A stretch of 64,000 nucleotides of DNA from Pomphorhynchus laevis (lineage: Eukaryota; Acanthocephala; Palaeacanthocephala; Echinorhynchida; Pomphorhynchidae). Shown here in pieces: positions 1 to 10,275 of this stretch. The stretch's first letter is position 1; the number at the start of each line of letters is the position of its first letter. Under the pieces are notes generated by a model. It saw only the letters and a list, made by a program, of their open reading frames with translations. It searched no databases and had not been told where the DNA came from. Where the stretch lies: assembly GCA_012934845.2 (NCBI GenBank), contig WNNJ02002122.1, forward strand, positions 27,924-91,923, read 5' to 3'. Both the position numbers and the translations under genes were made by a program.

Positions 1-1502
1 TCACTAACATCGCAAGCATTTTTCGTTTTCGGAAGTGGTACCACAATCGCCGATTTCCAATCATTTGGAATTATCGACGTATTGAGAGAAACGTTGAATA
101 ATTTGGAAAGCGGATATGACAGGATACATTTCAAGAGCTTAAGGATATAAGTGGGGATATCGTCAGGACCAGCTGACACGCATTTAGCTAACCTTGATAG
201 CTCTATCTCAATTTCCTCCATCGTGATAATTATATATGGACTCTGACAGATTGATGAACCATTACAAATATTGACTTTATAAGCATCATCCCTACTTAAC
301 GATAGTGCAAACACATCATCGAACGCCTCAGAAATTTTCATATGGTCTTCAACTAATTCGTTTCCGATATGAATGCGTCGGACACTAGAATTAGATACTC
401 TTGATCGACAAACATAATTCCAAAATCGCTTGGGTGTGTGTCCTAAAGACATAGCAACATCATTCTCGTACAAGTATCTCTTTTTTGATTTTAAGCGATT
501 GCATTTATTGCGTATTAGTTTGTACTCACTATATAAAGCATCACTCTTACTACAGAGACTCCACGCCTTATTTCTCAACCTTATACAACGCTTTAGTTCG
601 CTATCAAACCACGGAGGTTTATCAGACCTCTTACGCTTGGAAAATACACGCATGGGAGCAAATTCGTCTAGGACTTGAATTACCCCACTTTTGATAGACT
701 GCCACATGCTCTCCACATCACCATCATTACTTTCAAAAGAAATCCTTTTAGCATATTCAATTATCTCATTATCTGGGATAACTTTCCGTACTCGCTTCTC
801 AACAATCTCTACACTGTCTGATCCGGTCGAATTAGTAGGAATCAGAAACTTGACCACCACATGATCGCTTGAACTAATTGGAGGTTCTTTGTCAATTGAA
901 GAAATATCATATTCAAGTCTAGTAAACAGCAGGTCAATCTTCGAGGATGATTCTGCGGAGAAACGAGTATCAAAATGAACATGTTGAATAAGCAACATTT
1001 CATCATACAATAAATTACATAACGACATAGTATATTTATCATAAGTTGCAATACTGGAGAGGGCGGAATTGTATGAATGCATGTTAAAATCACCAAAGAT
1101 AAAAAATTTATGGCACTTGGGTATATTCTTAAGGAAATCAATAAGAGCGAATGATATTGCGCCCGGAGCACGATATACTATACATAAAGTAATAATAGCA
1201 CTCCCAGATTGCGTAATACTCAACTGTAGAGCCTCGGCAGAGCATGAATCATCAATGAATTTTACGGCTGAACTAACAATCAAACTCACATGCACATAGA
1301 AGGCAACTCCACCACCGCGTCCATGGGCTCGATCAGATCTATAAAGAGCGAATTCAGGTATGTGAACCATATCATCAGATATGTCAGGATGAAACCAACT
1401 TTCACAAACTCCAAAGACATTGACATCATGACAACGTATCCAATACCTAATCTCATCCAACTTATTAACTGCGCTACGTGCATTTGTAAATGCAATTTTC
1501 AT
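1..1502 (-). CDS. LINE A ORF2 (partial): APE endonuclease + start of RT
   Basis: Open for 500 codons from the ATG at 1502 to the window edge; I checked the frame codon by codon and found no stop. The frame is also open upstream of the ATG to about 1643, so it overlaps the end of ORF1 in another frame. The N-terminus is an APE/exonuclease III-like endonuclease that nicks target DNA for target-primed reverse transcription. Visible landmarks are TNARS (N7), CESW (E34), GDFN (137-140) and SSSDH (D213, H214), the expected Asn, Glu, Asp-x-Asn and Asp-His active-site series in order. A linker follows, and the last residues (IPNDWKSAIVVPLPK...) are the beginning of the RT fingers. The catalytic YADD box is off the window. 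Confidence 0.85.
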   Translation of the reverse strand, partial: MKIAFTNARSAVNKLDEIRYWIRCHDVNVFGVCESWFHPDISDDMVHIPEFALYRSDRAHGRGGGVAFYVHVSLIVSSAVKFIDDSCSAEALQLSITQSGSAIITLCIVYRAPGAISFALIDFLKNIPKCHKFFIFGDFNMHSYNSALSSIATYDKYTMSLCNLLYDEMLLIQHVHFDTRFSAESSSKIDLLFTRLEYDISSIDKEPPISSSDHVVVKFLIPTNSTGSDSVEIVEKRVRKVIPDNEIIEYAKRISFESNDGDVESMWQSIKSGVIQVLDEFAPMRVFSKRKRSDKPPWFDSELKRCIRLRNKAWSLCSKSDALYSEYKLIRNKCNRLKSKKRYLYENDVAMSLGHTPKRFWNYVCRSRVSNSSVRRIHIGNELVEDHMKISEAFDDVFALSLSRDDAYKVNICNGSSICQSPYIIITMEEIEIELSRLAKCVSAGPDDIPTYILKLLKCILSYPLSKLFNVSLNTSIIPNDWKSAIVVPLPKTKNACDVS

Positions 1503-1585
1503 GGAAGACGAAACATCTCGACATGGACTAGCTGTTGCTAGTACGGTAATCAAAGATCCACACATGCTAGAGGATACCGATCTAT

Positions 1586-2680
1586 CTACAGTTCTAATGG
1601 TTTCCAACGGACAAATGGCTTTCGACGAACAACTCGAAAATTTCTAATGCATAGATCTTTCTCGCCTAATAGTAAACGCTTGTGAAGCTCGTTCCTCGCA
1701 TTTTTCAGTTTTGAACGATTGTCAAAAGATAGATCTCTCAAAATACGTATTGAGTTTTTTTCGAGACGATGAGCCCGACTAAATATATAATTTGCATGAG
1801 TTGACGAATCTACCACAACCTTTAACAATCGCGGTATGTTTGATCTGTTTGTTCGCCTTCCCAGCCGGAACAAACTTCTAACCACAATCTCCTTAGCTAT
1901 ATCTTTATCGTTAGCATGGAATATTTTATTCAGAACTCATCTTATCGCACTAACATCATCGTTTACTCGCTCCTGTGACACAGAAGAATTTGATTCAGAT
2001 AGATTGGCGAAAAGAATGCACCTGTCCCTTGAAGCGCTTCGATTTTTCTTATACACTCTGTGAGAACTTTTGAACTTAGAAGACACAGAACTGGGTAACT
2101 CGTCCTGTGAAAGATTATCAGTAGGTTCATTGAGCTTAAGTGAATTCTCATGTACACGCACTAAGCTTGCCGTGATGCTGTTTTCAATCAACCGTTCTTC
2201 CAATGCCGATTTTGTTTTTCGCAATATACGAACGTTGTTTCTAGGACTTACCGTTCTATCACAGGTTACATTTGAAGATGCGATACCAGATTCAAGATCA
2301 ACGGGTAAGTTAGTTATTTCCTTGAAATGCTGCGATTCGTGAACGGAATCATCCACATCAAATTAACATACTTCCATAGTGTGTTCATCACCGTGAACAC
2401 CAACATGTGATATATTTGCCTGTCCACTAACGCATCCCATTTGCATGAACCTAGACGCACAGCAAAATCCACATATATATTTCTTGATAGTGTAGCTGTT
2501 ACGCAACGAAGTTAACAGAGAAACTGTCGTCCAAACACTGCAGCCGGGAACATCACAAGCCACCTGCAGACTACCGTATTCCTCTTCGCTACCAGTGATA
2601 TGTGATGCATCATGTTTGCTATCAGCCTTAGTCCGCCCATTCCTATAAGTATCGTTTTTATTTTGACCTTTTTTTACCAT
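1586..2680 (-). pseudogene. LINE A ORF1: PHD-like Cys finger + nucleic-acid-binding block
   Basis: One frame from the ATG at 2680 to a stop at 1586 (364 codons), interrupted by in-frame stops at codons 106 and 248. An N-terminal Cys-rich finger has C42, C47, C70 and C73 (CDVPGCSVW then CGFC). The second half starts at SRDRCILFANLSES and continues through a basic region (RPRLLKVV-like, KDLCIRNF). That block is shared with ORF1 of families B and C below. ORF1 proteins of this LINE type are thought to bind the RNA and act as chaperones in the ribonucleoprotein; that role is inferred from the family. The end overlaps the open frame of ORF2. Confidence 0.75.
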
Positions 2681-3027
2681 TTGTGAAGAAAAATCACAAA
2701 TATGATATGCGCACTAGTCAGAGCCCTTGTATCTCGGGATGACTGCTGGAAAGTCGATTGTGTGTTTAAGATTTGTAAGTAGTTCTTTTAGTAAGTAATT
2801 CTTTTCAATTTTGTAGATTCGCTGTATAGAGCTTACCAACTGTGTTGTAAGTAACTTTAATTGTGTGTATTGATTGTAAGTAATGTATGTTATTTTATTG
2901 TATGTTTATATCAAGTATAAAAAGTAAAACGAAAACGACATGGCAAGTAGTTGTATGTTATTTTATCTCAAACTTTTTTTAAGCTGATGATAGCATGAGC
3001 TATCGAAATATAGAATTTTTATCAAAT
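2681..3027 (-). other. 5' leader of LINE A
   Basis: Non-coding stretch upstream of ORF1. A 31-bp block (2714-2744) matches 27 of 31 positions of a block in the leader of RLE LINE E1 (near 9766-9796). A second patch, TGTATGTTATTT followed by TATTGTAT, is also shared and lies further upstream in both leaders. Several GTAAGTA-like words occur. The leader probably carries the internal promoter of the element, but no core promoter motif can be pointed to. Confidence 0.5.
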
Positions 3028-3131
3028 TGAAGCATCTAGGGGCAACGCACCATATCTGGCTATCACTGCATCACGAAACTCAGCATTACTTAGCCTTGTT
3101 TTTGTGTCATGTGTAGGTATTAATTTCAACC
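3028..3131 (-). mobile_element. Detached 3' piece of RLE LINE E1
   Basis: The minus strand reads WLKLIPTHDTKTRLSNAEFR and continues to ARYGALP. This matches WLSVYP...RLSNDEFRDAMAARYGFLP in the copy at 40-42 kb. It continues the E1 reading that stops at KEAS near 7540, so LINE B1 has inserted between these two points with almost no loss of target sequence. The piece ends after RYGALPLDA, before the Cys/His and endonuclease part. Confidence 0.75.
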
Positions 3132-3167
3132 ATTAATAATAATACAAATTTATTTAATGTGGCAAAT

Positions 3168-3184
3168 GCGTACAAGCTGTACGC
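3168..3184 (-). other. Family B 3' UTR stem-loop (copy B1)
   Basis: On the transcript strand GCGTAC-AGCTT-GTACGC, a perfect 6-bp hairpin, is followed by ATTTGCCACATTAAATAAA and the 3' end. The same position in family C has GCGTGC-GCTG-GCACGC. Conserved 3' hairpins in LINEs of this type are known to be recognised by the encoded RT during target-primed reverse transcription. Confidence 0.7.
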
Positions 3185-3230
3185 TTACAAGTCCACAAAC
3201 AAAAATGAGAAAGTCAAGCAGTTAAATTGT

Positions 3231-6117
3231 TCAGATGGGATCGGATTTGTCGTTTGAAGCACTGCAGGGAAGTTGATTGGCGTATATGAATGGGCAGATG
3301 ATTCCACGATAGAGGAGCAGCCACCAGGAAGGAGCGGAGTCCAAAGGAGGTAGAGTAGTTTGGGACATGTAAAAGAAGGAATTACAGGAACGCAAGGAAC
3401 AGTAAACAGGACGGGAATTATCAAGAAAAGGAAGGTTGAGAAATGAAGGGGTATGAAAAGTTACAAGGCGGAAAGCAACGATAAGAAGACGAATTTGAAC
3501 ACGACAATAAATTGTAGGCAAATCGAGAGAAGCAAGATGGTAGGATGTGTGATCAAAACGACGAAGACGGAGGAGAATTCGGACAGCTGCGTTGACGATG
3601 CGTTGTAGGGGAAGAAGAGTGGATTTAGGTGAGTTGGAAAATAGACTAAGACAATAATCGAGTCTAGAAAAAAGGAGAGATGATATGAGAGTCATACAGG
3701 AAGGGAAATCGATCAATCTACGAACTTGACGGAGGTTGCGGAGTATCAAGGTAGATGAGCGTACTTTATCTCTAACGAAAGGTTTAAGTGAAAGTCGGTT
3801 GTCAAAATGGAAGCCTAGGAAAAGAGATTATCAACGATAGGAAGAATTGTAGAATTTTATGATACGGAAGGAGGTTCGAAGCCGAGGCGTCGAGGTAGGA
3901 TCCACATAATTTGGATTTATCAGGATTCAGAGAAAGGCGAAGGGAAGAAAGATGATTGGAAATTGAGACAAGACAGTCGGAAGCAGAAACACTAAGATCG
4001 CGAATACGATAAACAGGTGCATGAGCATAGATGAGAATGTCATCAGCATATTGCATAACATGGAAGTTAAATTTATGAGAAATCGAAGACAAATCACCAA
4101 GAAGAAGAGAGAAAAGTATAGGGCCTAATACGGAGCCTTGCGGAACACCGGACGGAATGGACGAAGGATGGGAGAGAGAAGAGTTAGAATATACGCGAAA
4201 TGTACGGTTTGATATATATGAAGAAAACCATGATACAGTGGGTAAAGAGAAGCCATAATCATGACGAAGGCGATGGAGAAGAATCGAGTGATCGACGATG
4301 TCAAAAGCAGACGATAGATCAAGAGAAACTATGACACTACATAATTTATGATCGCGCGATATGAGTAAGTCGTTATAAACTTTAAGACATGCAATTTCGG
4401 TAGAGTAATTAGAGCGAAAAGCGGCTTGGAAGGGAGGAAATAAGTTAGAGGAATAGAGATATGTATTAACTTGCTTAAGAACGAGACGCTCAAGGAGTTT
4501 AGAGAGGGTTGGGAGAAGTGAGATTGGACGGTACGAAGATGGTAGTGAAGAGTCGAGAGATTGCTTTTTGATGATAGGACGAACAGTGGCGCATTTCCAG
4601 ATGGAAGGAAATGTACAGCTACGGATGGACGAGTTGAACAATGTGGTTAGGAAGAGTAAGATAAAAGTGCAGATATTTTTAAGTAAGTGAGTGGGAATTG
4701 GGTCAGAAGGAGAGGTTTTATTAGGTAATGACAGCAGAACCGAAGAAACTTCATCAGACGAAACGGAAAGAAGGTGGAATAGTTCTGGGAGGGAAGTATT
4801 TAAAGATAAGAGTGTGTACAAGGGGGCTATGGGTAGTAGGGAAAGTAAATTAAATAGCTTTGTTTGTAGATAAGAAGAAAATTCATCGGGATTTATATTA
4901 CAAGAGGTAGATGATCGTGAAAGAATTGAGTTTAAGATTTTCCAATGAGATTTAGAGTTGGAAGATGACTCGAGTTGATTTCGCCAAAAGAGAGTACGTT
5001 TAGTACGTATAAGAATAAGATGTGAACAGCGTAGAGAAAAGTAGGAATCACGGAGATTTGGAGGGAGTGAGTTTGGAGAACGTTTAAGAAAACGATTATA
5101 CACACGAAAAGAGTGACGGAGTCGACGCTTAGAAAGACTACATTCAGAATCGAACCAGGGAGCATGGCGCAAGCGCTGAGAGCGTCGGAGTCGACTAGGC
5201 AGAAGTTTATTGATAATAGACAAGTTCAGAATCAAACAGAATGCAGAGATCATCGGGAAAGAGATAGTTAAGGGGAAGTGAAAAGAGTGAAGAATTGATT
5301 AAGGCTGTGCAGAGAATAGGGATATCGAGAAGTTTCTAGGGTCGACTTGGTGTGGATATTGGTGGAGGCGGAGAAGGAGGATGGGAACGAGTAAGAGTAA
5401 GAGTGACAAGGAAATGATCGGACAAACCGGGATCAGTAATTGTCAAGGAAGTATAGTCATTGAAGCAGATAGGGACAGCAATGATGTTGAGAGCACCGCC
5501 GAGAATATGAGTTCGGATTGTTGAAAGTAATTTATAGTTAAAATCACCAAAAAGATTAGTTAAAGTGATAGAGTCAGAGTCAGACGGGCGATCAAGACGA
5601 ATGTTAAAGTCACCGAGAACAAAAGAAGGAGTATAAGACAATGAACAGTGAGACATTAGATCTGCAAGGTCGTTAAAGAAGATACGTGATGGGCAACTGA
5701 ACCTGGACGGTATACAATCACAAGTTCCAGAGGGAAAGGCGTTGATAATCTGCATATGAGTAATTCGAACGAGGTGTAACGGATGTTAACGTTGATTTTA
5801 CGTAAAGACATTGGGTGACGAGCAATGGCAACAATACCGCCATGGTTAGACGCAGTAGATGTATGAGAGGCAATTGGACGAGCTGATTCAACTAGAGAAC
5901 AACCAGAGCGACATAGACGACGAATAGCAAGATCGTTGGAGTCAGTGTGCCAAGATTCGGTAATGCAGAGAATATCGATAGATAATTGATCGAAGATATC
6001 GAGAAGCATATCAGCTTTATGAAGAATGGAGCGAGTATTGAATAGACTAAGACGAAAAGTATGCTTAGGAGCGAGATCGACTAGCGAAGAAGACAAGGGG
6101 GAGAGATGGGACGCCAT
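3231..6117 (-). pseudogene. LINE B1 ORF2: APE endonuclease + RT
   Basis: Starts MASHLSPLSSSLVDLAP, read from the ATG inside the end of ORF1. The endonuclease shows LFNTRS, CITESWH, SNHGGIVAIARHP, VYRPGS, LGDFNIRLDR and GLSDHFLV. The RT shows SSYRPISLLPTLSKLLERL, LDLSSAFDIVDHS, GVPQGSVLGPILFSLL and YADDILIYAH, so the catalytic Asp pair is intact, and it ends with the usual C-terminal LPSFLNLPFLDNSRP region. The reading frame changes near 5700, 5220, 3900 and 3370, and a TAG replaces Trp at the linker near 5338. The gene is therefore not functional. Residue order and length (about 950 codons) fit CR1/L2-like ORF2. Confidence 0.85.
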
Positions 6118-7404
6118 CGAATTTTTGGCCTTGTGTGAAGAACGTGAAAATTTCCGTTGATTTGACGTATAGATAAGGATGACTCGCCGTTTGTTTCACG
6201 TCGATGTTTTTCAATGCGAGCTAAATTGAGCTGGGCAATATCAGAAGGGGAGCGGTCAGGAAAGATACGGCAAGTAGATGAAGTGGTAAGAAGTTTAAAA
6301 CGTTGGGAGAGTACCGAAGAGGCATGTGAACTATGTCGGAAAACGATTTTTAAGAGTGGAGGACTGAGATGATTTGATTTAGTGGATTTGTTTAAACGAA
6401 TAAAGGATACAGGAGCGATATTATTGAAGAGTGATGGGTTATCATCAGGAAGAATGGTTGCTAGGATAGACCTGAAAGCAGATACATCATCATCGAGGCG
6501 AGATTGTGGAGAAGCAGATTCGGAAAGCTTTAAGTTTGATATGATTATACAGCGATCGCGCGAAGGAAAACGATTTCGTGGAAGTGGTGGCCGACAGAGC
6601 TGGTAGGAGTCGAGGTAGATGAGCAGATAGAAGTGGAAATGACAGGGGTGCTTGATAAAGAATTAATATTGGTTGGAGCAAGTGTGACAGGAGCGGGGTG
6701 TTGAATCGGTTGATCAGAGATGTGACTGGATATGATTTTAAATGAAGGATGTAACTTATTGGGAAGTGTTACGTGGGAGGTAGAGTAAGGAGAATTAAAA
6801 TAGGTTGGGGCATGAGTGACAGGAATGGAGTGTTGAATTAGTTGATCGGAAATGTTACTGGAAATGATTTTGATGGAAGGGTGTAAATTATTGAGAGGTG
6901 ATACAGGGGGGGTCGAGTAAGGAGTTCGTGAGGAGAATAAAGAAGTTTGAGATTTATTTAGATTGGGGGAGGAATAGGAAAGAGGAGGTACGAGATGAAA
7001 AGCTTTGCCGTTAGCATTGTTAGAATGAGAAAGATTAATGGAAGTTTGGTACGTAGTTGAACGAGGAGTGTGTGAGAGAGTAGGTTCAATAATGGGATTA
7101 TATGATGCGAAGTCAGGTGTTGATGCGAGGGAAACATCTAAAACAGCATTGGTCTGAGTGGTAGTGTGTGATACAGGAGTAGATGAGCAGGATAACTGTA
7201 GTAGTCGTATTGATGTACAAAAACCGCAAGTGAAATGTTTAAGTTTATACACTGAGTGGTCGGATATTTTAACACGAACAAGTGTCCATACATCGCAATC
7301 TTTGGAATCGCATCCAACTTCAAAGCTGGTATAACCATCATTGCATTTAGATGTGGAAGATTGTTGATCAGGAACAGGGATCTGAGATCGCGCTTTTTAG
7401 GCAT
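6081..7404 (-). pseudogene. LINE B1 ORF1: PHD-like Cys finger, Ser/Thr/Pro-rich linker, conserved block
   Basis: Begins MPKKR at 7404. After an early frame change the finger reads CNDGYTSFEVGCDSKDCDVW and then KHFTCGFC, matching the finger of LINE A ORF1. A long Ser/Thr/Pro/Asn-rich linker (about 7180-6600) contains two similar 120-bp stretches (HPSIKIIS... and HPSFKIIS...). A second frame change follows near 6580. The C-terminal block has SRDRCIII, SRLDDDVSAFRSIL, PPLLKIVFRHSSHASSVLSQ and RRETNGESSLSIR, ending CLLR-stop at 6081 inside ORF2. Likely an RNA-binding ORF1 protein. Confidence 0.7.
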
Positions 7405-7449
7405 GACCTTTTATCGATAGATTGAGCTCAATCCGCGAGCGTAGCGAGC

Positions 7450-7509
7450 GGAACTGACAGGAATAATCTGGAACTGACTGGAATAATCTGGAACTGACAG
7501 GAATAATTG
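7450..7509 (-). repeat. Three 20-bp tandem repeats in the LINE B1 5' leader
   Basis: Units (plus strand) GGAACTGACAGGAATAATCT with one or a few changes at 7450, 7470 and 7490. They sit just upstream of ORF1, at the same place as a 16-bp repeat in family C copy C3 (25143-25184) that shares the GGAACTG core. Tandem monomers at LINE 5' ends often act as promoters; that function is inferred. Confidence 0.8.
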
Positions 7510-7554
7510 TATGTTTATCAGAAACCAAATTTATTAAGAGGCTTCCTTTAGTGA

Positions 7555-9695
7555 TGCATGCTCGATCGAGTTTCTCATAACTTGGTCTTCTTTCTATAGA
7601 AGTCTAGATCGCTAGTTAATTTCGATTTTCTGGCGCTCTGAACGTGTTTGCCTGCATATTGCCTCCTGTGTTCTTATCAACTCTATGTCACCAACACCAT
7701 TTAAGCATGGCCCACATATTTGAAGGGATGCACTGTACTCAAAGTCAGTGCTGCTAGTAGCATCTCTTATATCGATACCGTCATTCCGAAGGCTTAATCT
7801 ATACACGTGCCAAAGCGTATCATCTACGTCTAATTCCGTGCCGATCAGTTTTCGAAGCATGGATCGTATCGAAGATACAAGCGGGCAGAACCAATCAGGA
7901 GAACATCTGCATGACCTCTGCATGTATGTCCATTTATGTTGGATTGATCTCGTCAATGATGTGTATGCAATCTAAAGATCTGACTGACCAATTTCAGACA
8001 GGCGAGCGATCAAATTCACTAAATTATCGAAGCTTTATGAATGGATCTCTTGATATATTCTTGGCTACTAGTGGGTGATCCCAACACTGATAAACCTTCA
8101 TTTGTGATAAGGATAGAAGTACTTGAGAAGATAGACTCAATATTAGATAAGCTGTGATCATTCGCGTATACTTTACACTTGCGAAGGTTTATGTAGAAGC
8201 CATAACGGGGACAATATGTTTGCAGGAACCTAAATGCATCAAATACCTCCTCGGGACTGCCAACCAGGTTGCCGTCATCAGCGTACCATAAGTACCGTAC
8301 TGAAGGGGCAGTTTACCTTGTGTGCAAAATTAGCAGGAGGATGGCAGCTGCAAATGCTGCCAAGGAAAAGACATCACCCTGTGTGAAACGCTCTCTGGAT
8401 CGAATACGTTCGTTGTTGATGACTAATATTGAAGGTTGTTTATACATATTGTGCAGGACTGTTGACAAAGCTGGACATACTTTCTGTATATTGGTCAACG
8501 CAGTCTTCCGGTTCACGCGGTTAAAGGCATTGTCGGCATCTATTGTTAAAAGTATTGATTGAAGGTTATGAGACAGGGAATCACGTAGAGTGTGAATGAC
8601 TCATTCAGAACTGCACGCTTACCAGCGCATAGTTGCAATGTTCCACAAACATGCTGGAGCTGTGGTCGAGCTATATCAAGGATTATCTTGGACATTATTC
8701 GTCTGGATACGTCACCAATTCCTATTGGTCTGATCCCATGAATTTTGCTGAGAGCAATTAATCTGCTTGCAGTTAATGCAATCATGTTATTATTAGACAC
8801 TTGTTGCGTGAATATAACGCGAGCGAGATCCGCAAGCGCATTGTTTAATTTTTTAGAGTCACCGCCAAAATCGGTTAGCGTGTGGTTCCATGACCTGGCA
8901 TCCAAAACGGAGTGTCCGGCACCGCTTTTTTACTCGCTTAGCTGAAGATACAATCTGCGACGAATCAATCGTATTGGATATCACTGGATGAAAGTCTAGA
9001 GAATTTTGGATTGACTGCTCTAATAATGCATCACCACACAGTTCAGCTCCATCTGGATGCTTATCAAGTAGTATTTCTCTTACAGATTTGCCGGAAACAT
9101 CCTTATACAAATCCATTGGTTTTCTGCATACGTTATTTGATTCAAGTAGTTTTATTCTTTTGAGTGATTACTTTGCAGGAATCTTGCTTTTTCAAGCAGA
9201 CTATCAATGTCGCCACATCGCCAGAGGTTAATGCGTTTCGATAATATCGCTTTCAGTTTCCTTACTGGTGATTTGTTCATCCGCTGTAGTACTAACTGAC
9301 TTATCACAATAGCAGACATGAGAGAAGTGGATTGTGAGGCAGCTCCCTTCCGTACATTTGGGTAATCGAAAGAAATTAGGTTTCCAATAAATGACCTCAA
9401 AAAATAGACGCCATTGGCGAATCATCTTGGTCCCAGTTGAATCCCTCTGCCCCAACTATGGGAACGCGATTAAAATCTTGTTGACTATTCTAGAATCTTC
9501 AGTAGAGTGCATATCTTGTGTACTTGCACTTGTGAAGTGTGAAGTAGTAGTTAATAAATTGCGATTTCTGCAGTTTGGCGCAAAGCAATTGAAGCGCGTC
9601 CTCTGGTCTCTGACACATCAACATCTCTTACAGACAGCGGCTTGTCCGTTGAAATTGCAGCAACGATGAGTCGTAGCAGGTTTATTCCGAGGCAT
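7555..9695 (-). pseudogene. RLE LINE E1 ORF: CXC-like finger + RT
   Basis: Starts MPRNKPATTHRCCNFNGQA, followed by a Cys cluster (CKRC, NCFAPNCRN) that aligns with the CXC-like finger of E3. Then come a region with VIYWKPNFFRLPK, the pre-RT block DKHPDGAELCGDALLEQS, the RT fingers (ASRLIALSKIHGIRPIGIGD, VSRRIMSK), GFTQGDVFS-like text (near 8370) and LWYADDGNLV with the Asp pair intact (8271-8285). The part before 7538 reads MTRSIQHKWTYMQRSC...RNSIEHASLKEAS. Several frameshifts and at least one stop (in the Cys finger) make it a fossil. Confidence 0.75.
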
Positions 9696-9739
9696 TTGAC
9701 CAGATTTAGTATTTGTTAAGTATTTTCAATGAATCGTTT

Positions 9740-9900
9740 AGTCTAACTTGCAAGCGCAGGTGTCCGCTAGTAAGAGCCCTTATATCCCGGGACGACTTCT
9801 CGACTTGGACACGATAGTTGTATTTTAGTATTTTACCGCGATTCGTAACAGCTTTACTTGTCGCCCCGTTGACGATGCTTCGTGTTTTAATTTGCTATAC
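9740..9900 (-). other. 5' leader of RLE LINE E1, homologous to LINE A leader
   Basis: The block CTAGTAAGAGCCCTTATATC followed by CCGGGACGACT (plus strand, from 9766) differs from the LINE A block at 2714 by four of 31 bases. Further left-to-right, TACTGTATGTTATTTATTG (from about 9898) also has a counterpart near 2885. The two LINEs are otherwise unrelated in endonuclease type, so a shared leader is unexpected. Confidence 0.55.
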
Positions 9901-10205
9901 TGTATGTTATTTATTGTATATAATTAGTAATTGTAAGTAGTTAGTAATTAATAATTGATAAATGTAATTAGCTTGAATAATTATAACTTTTTGTAAGTTT
10001 TAATAACTAAAAGATTTATTTCTTTTAGTTAAAAATTTATTTCTAAAAAATTAAACAAATATTATTTATTAAACAACTCGATTAAGGCCTTCTTGAAGAA
10101 CCTACACATTTGTAAAATTATTCTAATAAACATTGTTATAAAAAATTATTATTGACTGGTTAAAGATTGCCTTGTCTATATACGAGACCTGAGAGCGCTT
10201 TCCTT
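9901..10205 (+). repeat. AT-rich stretch with an RLE LINE 3' tail fragment
   Basis: Mostly AT-rich, low-complexity sequence with no gene. At 10068-10130 the plus strand reads AAACAACTCGATTAAGGCCT followed by TCTTGAAGAACCTACACATT. This matches the 3' UTR of E3 (AACAACTCGGTCAAGGCCTA... at 35035-35085), so it is a 3' end remnant of that family in plus orientation. Confidence 0.6.
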
Positions 10206-10275
10206 AGAGCGCATTTACGAAGCCGCCTGAGAGCGTAGTGACGAAGCCACCTGTGAGCGGAGTTACGAAGTCGAT
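10206..10275. repeat. Three 23-24-bp tandem repeats
   Basis: Unit GAGAGCGTAGTGACGAAGCC plus ACCT, present three times with substitutions (10206, 10229, 10253) and a degenerate fourth copy to the left. They are GC-richer than the surroundings. No coding function is visible. Confidence 0.75.

Larger units (their letters stand above)
1..3027 (-). mobile_element. LINE A, APE-type non-LTR retrotransposon (3' end off window)
   Basis: Minus-strand non-LTR retrotransposon with a 5' leader (about 3027-2681), an ORF1 (2680-1586) and an ORF2 that begins at 1502 and is still open at the left edge. ORF1 has a PHD-like Cys finger and ORF2 an APE-type endonuclease followed by the start of an RT, the arrangement of the CR1/L2/jockey-like LINEs. 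The 3' half of the RT and the 3' end lie outside the window. The outer limit of the leader is uncertain; at about 3027 it meets a piece of another LINE. ORF2 has no break over 500 codons while ORF1 has two stops, so the copy is fairly young but probably not active as it stands. Confidence 0.85.
3132..7537 (-). mobile_element. LINE B1, near full-length CR1/L2-like non-LTR retrotransposon
   Basis: It has, in order on the minus strand: a 5' leader with three 20-bp repeats (7509-7450), ORF1 (7404-6081), ORF2 with APE endonuclease and RT (6117-3231), a 3' stem-loop and a TATTATTA-type 3' end at 3132. ORF2 starts inside the last codons of ORF1. Both ORFs carry several frameshifts. The element interrupts E1 cleanly; no obvious target duplication is seen. 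A second long copy lies at 35.2-38.3 kb. Confidence 0.85.
7538..9900 (-). mobile_element. RLE LINE E1 (5' and central part)
   Basis: Non-LTR element of a different plan from A, B and C: a single ORF with an N-terminal Cys finger, a central RT with YADDG, and a C-terminal Cys/His plus restriction-like endonuclease (seen in copies E2-E4). The leader is at about 9900-9696 and the start codon at 9695. The coding sequence is interrupted at 7538 by LINE B1 and resumes at 3131. Confidence 0.8.

Noticed and set aside
430-694. Plus-strand ORFs over LINE A
   Set aside because: They lie opposite the open minus-strand ORF2 and carry no recognisable motif; they are shadows.
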